NCBI GenBank assembly: GCA_021396245.1
Contig: WNYE01000020.1
Span: forward strand, 372,001-436,000
Direction: 5' to 3'
DNA length: 64,000 nucleotides
Origin: Sporothrix humicola
Lineage: Eukaryota; Ascomycota; Sordariomycetes; Ophiostomatales; Ophiostomataceae
Shown here: positions 23,510 through 35,100 of the stretch, in pieces
How positions within the stretch are numbered: position 1 is the stretch's first letter
How the letters are laid out: every line of letters starts with the position of its first letter
Notes under the pieces: model-generated
Databases searched by the model: none
What the model was told of the DNA's origin: nothing
Seen by the model: the letters and a program-made list of their open reading frames with translations, nothing else
Made by a program: the position numbers and the translations under genes

Positions 23510-25339
23510 TTACCGCCTCGGCCGCATCTTGAGTTGCAGTGGGAAGAATGACCGCGTCATCTTGGACGCCGACATTGAAGGCGTACGAAGCTCGATTTTT
23601 GTCCGGCAGATGGGACAGATACGTTGGTCTGTCGAATGGAGGGAAGAAAAGAGACACTCGCCGCAAAAGAGGTGTCCTGGTGGTGTTAGTGAATGATTCA
23701 ATACCGGTGGCCATCTTTTACAAGAGAGTCAACTTACCACAATGTGTGACTGTTATGTCGGTCATGTCGTCCATGCAGATGACGCACTGCTGGGCCGACA
23801 GTTTTGTGAGGTTTTTCGGTGCCGGTGCAGGCTCCTCCTTTTGAGATGCCTTTTCCTCCTTGGCCACCACTTCAGTCTTGGCCGCCTGTGGCCGGTCGAC
23901 ATCGACGAGATTGATCATTTCAATACCGGCATCATCGTCGTCCGAGCCAAAGAGATCGTCGTCCAGGATAATCGGCTCGTCGCGTCTCGGCCGTTTAGGT
24001 GAGATGCGAGGTCGACTGGACTGGCTGGCAGCATTGTTGGCACCGCTGCTACTGCTGCTACTGGCCTGGCTGTCTCCATGCACACTGCCAGCGGCCCGGC
24101 TGCTACTGGCACTGCTGCTGCTGCTGCCGTTTCCGACTGATGCTAATATTGAAGATATCGGCGGCAGGGCTGTGCCTGATGGTCCGACTCCCGGATCGTT
24201 GCTTCTGCGTCGTTTTGTCGACGAGCGAGCTCCTGAAGACATGTTTGTTGCGGGAGGTGAGGAAAAGGTGACGGAGCCGGCTCTTGTTGTTCGGGGCCGT
24301 GATGGTGTTCCTGCGGATGGGTTCTGTGGTAATGATAATACTAAGTGGAACGGACCCGGGTCTGCCTGTCGTCTTGTGTGGAAAATTCGTTCGTTGTCGT
24401 CGTTATTGTCGTCGTCGGAGTCTAGAACTATCTGGCTGGATACACGTGCGGGAGGCCGTCGTGAAGGCGAGTTGTTGAGGATGGAAGGGGAAGAGAAGTC
24501 GTTCTGGCCCAAGAACTCGAGGTCGTCGTCCTCGATCGCGTCGCCGGCGTTGCTCTCGTCTTCAACAGTTTGGTCTTCAACGTTTTCAACGTCGTGACCG
24601 CGACCGTTCTCTTCTTCGCCGTCGCTGTTCTCGTCTTCGATGCTCGAGTCGCTGAAGTCTAGGTCGTCAAAGTCCTGACCTTCAAGGCTCCCGTCTTCAG
24701 CGAGTTCGTCGATGCTATCGTCAACGTGATCGTTGTAACTGGCGCCGCTAGGTCCGCCTCTATCGTTGTTTTCGTCGTTTTCGTCGTTTTCGTCGTCAAC
24801 GACGTCGCCGTCGATGTTGCCGTACTCTATTTCGGCGAGTTGATCAAGATCTGAGAAATCAGAAAAGTAGTCGATGCCGACCGATTCGTCGGCGTTGTCA
24901 GGAGAGAGGCCGCTCGATTGCTCGCTCGTATGTGTTGTGTCCTCGTCGGAAAAGTCGCTGTGGCCGAGTTCGAAGGAGTCTGGATAGTGATGTGATGTTA
25001 AAAGACAAAGTCAAAACAGAATGAGAGGAGGCGAGTGGAGTCGGGAAAGCTAGATCCATTCCCGAGCAGCGGGGGAAGGAACAAAGCAGAAAAGGCACTG
25101 CAGCGGGAAGAATGGGAAAGAACAAGGCAGCAAAGCACAGAAAGGAGGCAGGAACGAGTGAGGCACCAAAAAAGCCTTGACTAGCAGGACCCGCCGTGAA
25201 TTTGCGAGATGCTTTTCGCAGTGCCACTTCACAGGGCAGATAATGCTGGTCTGCGCCCCTCGGCTGGCCGCTCAAGTACCAATAAAACTGGTTGGGACGT
25301 ACCTTCGGTGAAATCAGCGGCAGAAACACGTCTCGCCAT
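23510..25339 (-). CDS. RING E3 ligase, Slx8-like SUMO-targeted ubiquitin ligase
   Basis: The C-terminal RING (about residues 411-450) reads CVICMDD...HCGHLFCGECLF...RICPICRTKI, the C3HC4 pattern of Slx8/RNF4-type ligases, which ubiquitylate SUMO-modified nuclear proteins in DNA repair. Exons are 25339-25303, 24979-23738 and 23676-23510, giving 481 aa. The intron inside the RING (23737-23677) is certain because it joins HCG to HLFC. The first intron (25302-24980, 323 nt) is unusually long and less certain. It joins MARRVSAADFTE to DSFELGHSDFSDE and is supported by GTACGT and CCAG sites. Residues 13 to about 200 are very acidic. Three SUMO-interaction-like motifs are visible: QIVLDSDDD (about 195-203), IILDDDLF (about 349) and MINLVDVD (about 367-374). 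A Ser-rich linker lies between. The acidic block and SIM-like sites favour the Slx8 assignment over other RING proteins, but orthology is not proven. Confidence 0.78.
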
Positions 25340-26266
25340 ATCTCGTGAACGGTGTCGGACACATGGGGAGAGACTATCGAGGAAAGAGCGAAAGGCGTCG
25401 GTTACTGGGAAGGTTGATGTGGTTGAGGAAGGAGGCCGAAAGTGCAGTTCGTGAGAAAAAGGGTCCACAATTGTGGGCAGGAGCGATGCCGCGCGACAAA
25501 AGGCGACTTCTGGATTGAGCCCTATTACTACTCCGTGCTGCCGTTGCTTTTCGCCCCAAAGTCCGTGGTGGTTAGTGGCGACATTGGATGCTAACGGACC
25601 TGTAATTTACAGTGCCATCAGCGCGCGCTTCGCGTAATCAAGCGCCAATAGGCGCGGGGATAGGGCTTTGAAGCCGGCGGTAACACAATATGAGACTGAA
25701 CTTATTTGTAATGCATATCTTAGTAAACGAGTCTGTCACTGACGGAGGCAATGTCTGGTTTAGGCCAGGCATAGAAAGCTGTGATAGGAGGAGGATATGT
25801 GTGTGAATGGCTGTGAATAGTGAATGTTGCCAACAGGGATCGAACCAAGTTGGTGACGTGAAAGTAGTAGAATTCAATATCTGAACGGCTTAGAGATCAG
25901 GAACCTCAAGTTACCGTTCAGCATATATCCTAACCTAACAATTATTTCCTGTCATCCAGTGGTATTAATGCTAGAAACTTGGTTGTGAGATTCTGCATGA
26001 CCGCACTGTTGTTGATCGGGTCTGGTTGTTTATAGACGGATATAAGCATACCCGTGTTTCGACTTCCAGTATGCACATAAGCGGAATATAATTATAGATG
26101 ATGGACTCCGTACTCAATCAAGAATCCCATTCTAAGATATGCATTTTTTTCTATCTGTAGGTCTTGGCCAAGATATGAGCCTTACCCCTGTGGCAGTGGG
26201 CTTGTATGCTTCTTGTCTATCGCAGCAGCACTGCATGCCCGCCGAGGGGCGATCCAAAATGTTCGT
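25340..26266. other. RING-gene promoter and tpi1 3' region
   Basis: About 930 bp between two minus-strand genes. A GC-rich patch with CGCGC repeats at about 25618-25660 lies upstream of the RING gene. The remainder is AT-rich, with one TACTCCGTACT-like string near 26104-26114. No gene is seen. Confidence 0.55.
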
Positions 26267-27406
26267 TTACAGGTGGCAGTTGATGATGTCGACAACTGTT
26301 GGAATGGGTTAGCAAACGAGGAAACAGAAAGGGGGAAAAGACAAAGGTTCGGAGGAATGGGCTCAACGTACAGGCAGGCTTCAGACTGGCACCGCCAACC
26401 AGGAAACCGTCAATGTCGGCCTGCTTGGCCAGGTCCTTGCAGTTCTTCTCGTTGACACTGCCGCCGTACAGGATACGGGTGGACTCAGCGACGGCAGCGC
26501 TGACGTTCTCCTTCAGCCAGCCACGGATGGCGGCGTGGACCTCTTGGGCCTGCTCGGTGGTGGCAACCTTGCCGGTGCCAATGGCCCAGATGGGCTCGTA
26601 GGCAACGACAACCTTGGACCAGGCCGAGGCCTCAGTGCCGAGCGCCTGCTTGAGGGCAGCCAGCTGGCCGGTCACAACAGCGACGGTCTGGTTGGCCTCG
26701 CGCTGCTCGAGCGACTCGCCGCAGCACCAGATGACGCCAAGGCCGTTGTCGAGCGAGTACTTGGTCTTGGACGACACAACGGCGTCCGACTCGCCGAGCA
26801 GGGTGCGGCGCTCCGAGTGGCCGAGGATGGTCCAGGTGATGTTGCTGTCGCTCAGCTGGTGGGCCGAAATCTCGCCGGTGAAAGCGCCGTCGGGCTTATC
26901 GTAGACGTTCTGGGCGGCGACCTCGATCTGGGGCTTCAGGTGGTCGCGGACGAGCAGCAGGTACAGAGCGGGAGGGGCGACAACGACCTCTGAGAGAGGG
27001 GGAGGAAGTTAGTTTGGGGATGGCGCAGAGTAAAGAGGAAGGACGACAAGGCCAGCAATGGCAGTCTCCAACAAAATCAACAGAAAAGCATGTGCACTTA
27101 CCGACGTTCTGGTCCAGGTTCGACTGGTTCAGGTTCTCCACGATAGTCTTGATCGACTTGATCGTGCCGTTCCTTTAGTAAACAAGAAGAATTGTCAGTA
27201 TTCTCCTTTCTCTAAACACCAGACTGCAGCAGCGCAAGAAATCGTGTTGAACAGCTGTCCGGCCGAACGGTGAAGCTATTCGGGCCTGCGGGGTTTCTTT
27301 TCCGTGCTGCGAAACAACAAAGAGAGGTCGGACAAGCTCGGCCGCGGGGTAGCAAGGGCACTCACATCTTGAAGTTACCGCCGACGAAGAACTTGCGAGA
27401 AGACAT
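26267..27406 (-). CDS. tpi1: Triosephosphate isomerase
   Basis: The enzyme interconverts dihydroxyacetone phosphate and glyceraldehyde 3-phosphate in cytosolic glycolysis. Four exons, 27406-27366, 27172-27102, 26989-26372 and 26295-26267, give 252 aa, the standard length. All catalytic motifs are present: the start MSSRKFFVGGNFKMNG with the active-site Lys13, LGHSERR (catalytic His), AYEPIWAIGTG (catalytic Glu and loop 6), YGGSV, and GGASLKPAFVDIINCHL at the C-terminus. The 29-nt final exon supplies the last residues. The first intron splits the codon of Met14. The minus-strand leader is CT-rich (plus-strand purines at about 27470-27500), as is common in strongly expressed fungal glycolytic genes. 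It is head-to-head with mip1. Confidence 0.97.
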
Positions 27407-28497
27407 GATGGGCAATTGGGTATGAGGATGCTCTGGGTATCAAAAAATGGTGATTGTTTGGAATGGTTGTTGGAGAGAGAAGGGGAAAAGAAAAAACTGG
27501 GGTCGGCTACTTAAGACGAAAAGCAACAATGGGCTGGTGAGCTTTTTTCGGTAGGAACGAGCGAGGATGACCGACGCTAACAACCGCCCCTTCCCGACAA
27601 AACGACAGAGCAGTAGCTTCTAGGCCAGGCTACGGCTGTAAAGTGCAGGAGCAGGCCTGTGTTACTCGGAAAGGGCAGGCACGACCGGACAACCGATGTG
27701 TTGGTACTTGGCAATTACGACAATTATCACAGTAATTGCCTTGTTACCCCAATAAACGGTGTCCAACAGCATTCTCATTACGGCGGGGTAGCTTCTTGGG
27801 TTATCACGTTGTGAACAGGTGATGTCGCTGCACGACCACACATTTGTTGTCTTGTACTAAGCGGTGAGGGAATAAATGTTGCTGCAGAACGAGGAATTAT
27901 GAATTCTGTGCCGCTGCATTGTGCGCTTCAAAAAGGCAGAAGAAAAAAAGAAAGTGCGACTTGATTCGCTGCGATAACAGCTCTAAGCACAAGGAAAGGG
28001 CGAGGCATCGCAAGTTGACACTTTTATATGGAAGGCGCTATCGGGGCGACTGTGACGGACATGCCCCAGCCTTTTATTCAGTGTCAGGTGCCTGCGCGTT
28101 CTAAAATGCGCTACGGTTTTTAGGCTAGTTTTACGCGTTTCTTTGCTGCAAGGGCGGCACTGGGTCGCTCCTCCCTGCAGTACGCATGGTCCGTGCACCT
28201 ATCAGAGCGAGGGATGGGCAGGCGCAAAACTGCCAAAAAAAACCACATACAAAGCAGCCAGTTTGCCACCATTTGCAACAACGACCCCAACGGTTCCAAC
28301 AACGAACCCCTGCGACGTCACTTAGGGTCGCGATATCGCTCTCTAGAGAGCATCGATTTTCAGCGGTTCATTTTTGCGCAGTATCCTGTGCGACTGGACA
28401 GCTCCCACCATCGATATCAAATCGACCTCAGGGTCCTCGTGATGCCAATTGGCGACGATTTGTCCAGATAAACGGCCTCGTCGGCAGGAGCATCGCC
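27407..28497. promoter_or_regulatory. Divergent promoter region, tpi1 / mip1
   Basis: This interval separates two genes read outwards. The tpi1 side has a pyrimidine-rich leader on its coding strand. The mip1 side stays open in the mip1 frame back to an ATG at 28186, so an N-terminally longer Mip1 is formally possible. No separate gene is seen. Confidence 0.55.
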
Positions 28498-31400
28498 ATG
28501 CTGCGCCCTCTCTCTGGCCGTCCCGCGCGAGGCGGACCAGCGGTGGCATCTTTTGTGCGGCTGGCAAAACACCGTGCGCGCGGCCCGCAGCGGATAGTTC
28601 CGGTTTTTGTCCGATGGCAATCGACACAGCCCGAAGAGCGCACAACGCTCGCATGTAAGTGGACCGATGTGAGGCTCTAAGGACGATGAAAGGGTAGGCG
28701 ACTAACCCTCTACAGTAAAATCACAGGCACGACACAACGAGATCGGTATCCAGCATGTTAGCGACCATATTTTCCGCCAGATCTTCCCCAAAGGCAGCAC
28801 GCCTCCATCACCAGAACTGGTTGAACTTGCACGAGATCATCTACGACGCCAGGATCTGCTGGGCAAGAACACCGATAACACCGAACCGATTGCCTTTGAC
28901 GTCCCGCCGTTGCACGGACAGACTCTCGACGAGCACTTTTTCAAGCTGGGCACCGACGCCGCCGAGCCGTTTCTTGGGTATGCAAAGCAGTTTGCCCGGT
29001 CCAACACACAACCGAAGCCCCGGAAATGGATACGACGGAGTGGATGGACAAAGTACTATCCCGACGGACGGACGGAGGCGGTGGATGCACCGAACGAGGA
29101 GATGCTCGTGTTCGACACTGAAGTTATGTGGAAGGAGAGCCCGTTTGCCGTCATGGCATGTGCTGCGAGTCCAACGGCTTGGTACGCCTGGCTGTCGCCA
29201 TGGCTTCTCGGCGAGACAGAGAACGACTGCAACCTGATCCCACTGGGCGACCCGGCAAAGGACCGCATTATCATCGGCCACAATGTCGGTTACGACCGTG
29301 CGCGCGTGCTCGAAGAGTACGACCTGAAGCAGTCGCGGAATGCTTTCTTAGATACCATGTCGCTGCACGTGGCCGTCAACGGCATGTGCTCGCAGCAGCG
29401 CCCAACGTGGATGAAGCACAAGAAGAACCGCGAGCTGCGCGACCGCATTGCGAAGGAGACGGACAATTTTGAGCTGTCGCAGCTCCTGCAGAACAATGCG
29501 ATGAACGCTGAAGAAGAGGAGCTGTGGGTCGACCGCAGTTCTGTCAACTCGCTGCGCGATGTGGCCAAGTTCCACCTCAATATCGCCATGGACAAGGCAG
29601 CTCGCGACGAGTTTGGCGGGCAGGACCGTGCTGGCGTTATGAGCAAGCTGGACGAGCTGCTCGATTACTGTGCTGCCGATGTCGCCGTTACACACCGCGT
29701 CTTCCAGATTGTGTTCCCCAACTTCCTCGAGGTGTGCCCGCACCCTGTTAGCTTTGCCGCCCTGCGCCATCTTTCGTCTGTAATCCTCCCCGTCAACAAG
29801 TCGTGGGAATCCTATATCGCCAATGCCGAGGCAACCTACCACCGTTTGTCTGATGCCGTCCAGGAGCGCCTGGTCGGTCTGGCTGAGAAGGCGCTCGAGA
29901 TCAAGGCGGACAAGGACAAATGGAGCGAGGACCCGTGGATGCAGCAGCTGGACTGGTCCGGCCAGGAGATCCGCATGGTCAAGGGCAAGAAGAAGAACGA
30001 CCCGCCACGGCCCGCCGCCCGCCAAAAGAAGCCTGGTATGCCTCAGTGGTACAAGGACCTTTTTTCCAAGAACGACTCACCTATCAACATCTCAGTACGG
30101 ACGCGCATTGCGCCGCTTCTCCTCCGCCTTGCCTGGGACGGCCACCCGCTGTTCTGGTCGGACAAGTACGGCTGGACGTTCCGTGTGACTCAGGCAGAGG
30201 CCGTCGATTACGAGGAAAAGCAGATGCTGCGGTGTGATATGAGCGACGAGACTGTGGAGCTGCTCAAGAACGACCGGCGATACGTCTACTTCAAACTGCC
30301 GCACAAGGACGGTCCCACAGCACGCTGCGCTAGTCCCATGGCGAAGAGCTACCTGGCATACTTTGAGAAGGGCACGCTGTCATCCGAGTACACCTACGCA
30401 AAGGAGGCTCTTGAAATGAACGCCTCGTGCTCATACTGGATCAGTGCGCGCGACCGCATCATGTCGCAGCTGGTTGTCTACAAGAACCAGCTGCCTGCCT
30501 CCCCAGATGCCAAGGATGGCTCTGGCTTCATCCTGCCCCAGGTTATTCCTATGGGCACTATTACGCGCCGGGCCGTCGAAAACACATGGTTGACGGCTAG
30601 CAACGCTAAGAAGAACCGCGTTGGCTCGGAACTCAAGGCCATGGTGCAGGCACCGGAAGGCTACTCCTTTGTGGGCGCTGATGTCGATTCGGAGGAGCTG
30701 TGGATTGCGAGTGTTGTCGGCGATGCGACATTCGGCCTTCATGGCGGCAACGCCATCGGATTCATGACGCTCGAGGGCACCAAGGCGGCCGGCACAGATC
30801 TGCACTCTCGTACAGCAGAAATTCTGGGCATCACACGCAACGACGCCAAGGTGTTCAACTACGGCCGCATCTACGGTGCCGGCCTTCGGTTCGCGGCACA
30901 GCTGCTCCGGCAGTTCAACCCGTCGCTGTCTGAGGCCGAGACGATCTCGATCGCAACAAAGCTTTACGCGGCCACCAAGGGCACACGCACCAACCGCCGT
31001 CTGCTCTACAAGCGGCCTTTCTGGCGCGGCGGTACAGAGTCCTTTGTGTTCAACCGCCTAGAAGAGTTTGCCGAGCAGGAGCGCCCACGCACACCCGTTC
31101 TGGGCGCAGGTATCACGGAGGCCCTCATGGGCCGCTTCATCAGCAAGGGCGGCTACCTGACATCACGCATCAACTGGGCTATCCAGTCGTCCGGCCAGGA
31201 CTACCTGCATTTGCTCATTGTCTCAATGGACTACCTGATCCGGCGTTTCAACATCCAGGCGCGTCTGGCCATCACAGTGCATGACGAGATCCGTTATTTG
31301 GTGCGCAACGAGGACAAGTATCGTGCGGCCATGGCTCTGCAGGTGGCCAATTTGTGGACGCGGGCCATGTTTGCTGAGCAGGTGGGCATTCGCGACCTGC

Positions 31401-32119
31401 CGCAAGCCTGCGCCTTCTTCTCGGCCGTGGACATTGACCACGTGCTGCGCAAGGAGGTCGACATGGACTGCGTGACGCCCAGCCACCAGACGGCTATCCC
31501 GCCGGGCGAGAGCCTCGATATGGAGACGCTGCTGAACCGCGGCGCCGAGGCGTTCTTGGACCCGGCGATTGTGCCAGATGCTCGCCACGCACCGAACCTC
31601 GAGGGCATCGAGTACACGCCCCGCAAGCCCGTGATGGAGACGCTGCGCGAACAGGACGACAGCACCACCGACATTGCCTTTATCCGCGCGCAGATCACGG
31701 CCGACGAAAAGGAGCTCAAGGACATCCTGGCTGCGAAGCGCAAGGAGCTTGCACCTCCCTCGGCGGCCAAGTCGACAACAACTTCAAAGTCCTCAAAACG
31801 ATCATCCTCGAAGCGGTCCGTGCTTCCGTACTACGCGAGCCCGCAGCTGATGCCCATGGAGGAGCCCATGTCCGTGACCGAGGCCTTGTCGTACGGCGGC
31901 GGCCAGGGCGATAACAGCGGCTTTGGAGGCTACAGCGGCCGGTTCTCGCAGGTCGTCGACAGCAGCTACGACGACTTTGATTTTGGGTCCCGCAGAAGCC
32001 CGTCCAGCAGCGGCAGCGGCAGCGGCAACAAATGGGCCTGGACAGCCAACGGCGGCGGCGGCCATGGCAGCGCAAACAGCAAATACGGCAGGGTGTCGTC
32101 ACGAGGCACGCGCCTCTAA
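28498..32119 (+). CDS. mip1: Mitochondrial DNA polymerase gamma catalytic subunit
   Basis: Mip1 replicates mitochondrial DNA. Exons 28498-28654 and 28716-32119 give 1186 aa. The start MLRPLSGRPARGG opens an Arg-rich presequence of about 45 residues that looks like a mitochondrial targeting signal. The 3'-5' exonuclease shows FDTE (Asp186/Glu188), IIGHNVGYDR (Asp246) and YCAADVAVTH (Asp374). The family A polymerase domain shows motif A GADVDSEELW (Asp708), motif B RNDAKVFNYGRIYGAG (about 760-775) and motif C VHDEI (Asp909/Glu910). After the polymerase core there is a C-terminal extension of roughly 180-200 residues ending in a Ser/Gly-rich tail, like the fungal-specific extensions of Mip1. The intron has GTAAGT and CTAAC...TACAG signals. 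Confidence 0.95.
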
Positions 32120-35100
32120 GCCTTCTCTCTTGCTTCACCATCCCTTCCTCTCTTCCCTCACACCTCCCTCTACCTTTTAATGTGTTTTACCACTGTATAT
32201 TTCTCTTCTTGTACATTTTCCGTGTATGATTACCAACTGTTACTTCCCCTCCTGTTTCTATATCTGTACATAACGAACACATACTTATTGTTTAATGGAT
32301 TTCACGGCCGTTGTATGTTAGGATTTGGGGGCTCTTTGTTGTATGCAGGGGTATTGTGTTGGGGGTTCCTTGCATTAGCTACACTGGGTTGGGTGTTGGT
32401 TTGGATATACCCCGTGTTTCTGGTTTGGTGTTGGTCGTGTGCTCGCAGGAAAGGTACAAAGTACAAATTTACATAAAAAATAGGAAAACGAAACAAAGAT
32501 ACTAGCGTACGTCAGTGCTCTGGAAGAGGCCAAAGAGGTGAAAAGCGTGAAAGTGGTGGTCATGGCAAAGCCGGATGACACGGCAGCGACGGCAAGGCTA
32601 GCTTTTTGACATGGTAAGCAAATAAAAATATAGAAACAATTCCACCATTGATACACCAAAAGATCGATGCTCGATGCGATTGGAATACGTAGTCCATCGT
32701 TCATCGTCGAAAAGAGTGGAGGAGTTCATCGAGATAGTAGTCCTCGGTACGTCGTACACAGTCAAAAACAAGCTTTTTCCAACACGCTACGAGTGACTAT
32801 CCTCAGGGATGGACTAACAAGTTACCGTCTCTTGTCGTCATCCTCCGCTCTTTTCAGCTTTGATAGACACAGATTTGGAGATGTGGTGAAGTTTGTGTAC
32901 TTGCACCTATGAAGTACTTTTTGGTCGTTTTATATCATCTATCATTCGATTTAGCATCAATATGATGGCTCATAATGTTCCTCATCAACTTTTGCTACTT
33001 TTTCTCGTACATTTTCTTAATTGATTTTTCATTCCCCAAACCTCTTCTTGTTTCCCCTCTTTATCTCAAAGTCTGTGCCCTCAGCACGGTAGCGCCATGG
33101 CCAACACATGATACGGAGCGCTCGGTAGAGATCCGAAATGTTGCCTGCAGTTAGAAACGGTAAGCTTCGCAGAAGTACTCGATGGTTTTGCGATGAAAAG
33201 CGAGAAAAGCATTCCCAGATACGAGACACAGCTTTTTCGCCGAACACTAGCAGAAGCTCGAATTCTGATCGGCCGAACTGGCAGGGAAGGTCCAGCTGGG
33301 ACAGGCATCAATGACATATACAGGGGTCCACATGGGGGCAGTGAAGAGGAAGGAGCCAACTTTCGTCCGAGGAAAGAGTTTGTGAAAGTGAGTTGGAAGG
33401 AGCAACAGACAAAGTATCAAAGAGGCGAGAATTGACGTGGAAGAGAATCTAGAAGAGAGAGAGAAAATAAAAAAGACGCAAGTGAAAATGACGAGGAAGG
33501 ACGAACAGGACAAACTGAGCCAAGCTGCTGCACCAAACAGATGTCAAAAAGACGAGCAACTGCCAATGTATGTCGCCATTTGGCTTGTCACTGCAACCTT
33601 CTCCGCAAATGTTTGCATTTGTCTTTCTTTGGCCACGGCTTTGCCTCAAAGTGGACTTTGTTTTCGAGTCCTCAAGCGTTGCAGTAGCCAAGGTCGCACC
33701 TCTCGGCGTGGCCAAGCTTCCAGATGCGGTCCATGCCTTTTTCTCAGTCTTTTCTGTTCTCAAATTGCTCTCCCCCAAAGTTTTCATTCGCCGCGAGCCA
33801 ATGTGAAGCTTTCTTTTTGACATTTCTCCTCCACGTTTTTCAATATTTCCAAATTCTCTCACCGTCTAGGTTTGGCCTTGGCCTATTTCGTTATTTCGTA
33901 CGACATAGTTCTCGAAAATGTCGACTACTTTTCCTTTTCCCCCTCCACGATTTCAATGCTCATTCAATATATCTCTAGGCAAGTGGAATATTTCATCGAA
34001 TAGGGCAAAAATAAAATACGACGTAAAAATAGACGAAGCGAACAGACGGTGGAACAGTGGCGATTGGTTTAAGTGCCGTAGAAAAAGAAGCATAAACCCG
34101 CACAATCTTATCCTTCCCTGCCTTTTGGTGGATATTTCTCACTGCCACCCTGTAGCTTCTTCCTTCTGGTCGCTCCTTCCTCATCTCGCTCCTACCATCA
34201 CCACAAATTCTGATTGCCTTCCTTCCGTCTTGGCCGCAAAGCAAAATGCATGAGATCGGCGGTGGAAAGAATAAATTTACGCCCGACGACTCCTGAGTAG
34301 CTTGTCCTGAGGAAGGCGCAGAAATGCGACCACCGAGATGGCGCTTAAAGCCAGCGCAATCAATTGACAACAAAACTCGCAAGAGAGTGGACAAATGGTA
34401 GAGGAGATACCGAGTCTTCCAGACCACAGTCGACCGCCAACAGCCAAACTAGCGCAGTAACACTGCCCTGAACAGGGCATGGTCGCATTTTAAGGGGTTG
34501 TTGAAGATCGGCCCAGGCCCTGCCAAGCAGTCGTTTCGCCGCACCCGCGCCTTCCCTTGCTTGGAGCTTCTTTTGTCGCGACGTTGTTCGCTGTTGCCTC
34601 GAGTCGCTCGACTATTTTTTCGTCTTTTTTTTAGAGCGCTCGCGCCGTCCTGTTTTGTTGGCCCATTGCTCTTGCCTCAACTATGTTGCGCTTGTGCTCG
34701 TAATCGCATTTGCATGTGCGACGTTCTTACCTTACAAGCCGATTTCCCGTTTGAGAAGCACTGCACTAAAAAGAGAAACACGGGTCCAGGCTGGCTGCGG
34801 CTTTGCCAAGACCTCTCGACCTTTCAGGGTCGAAGGTTCACATACAGAAAGAGGCCCTGGCACAGGTGGCCCATGTGGCTATCTGACACTCTCAACACCG
34901 TCGCTGTGACTCTAAATCTTCCCGAATCTTGGGTGGGATGAGAGACATCTCGCGGTCTCCGCTTCGACATGGGTGGAATTGCGGCGTTTCGAAACGGCTG
35001 GGACGTTCTTGCCGCCGCCAGAGCAGCAGAAACAGAAACGGAAACAGCAACCCATTCGTGGGACGTGTGCCTGTACCTGTGATGCGGAAACAGAAAATAG

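Noticed and set aside
25825..25900. Possible tRNA remnant (GGATCGAACC resembles an inverted T-loop)
   Set aside because: The stem pairs needed for the T-arm and acceptor do not form and no anticodon arm can be drawn.
34498..34941. 147-codon plus-strand frame in the region after mip1
   Set aside because: No family motif, Cys/Arg/Leu-biased composition, and overlap with equally long frames on both strands.
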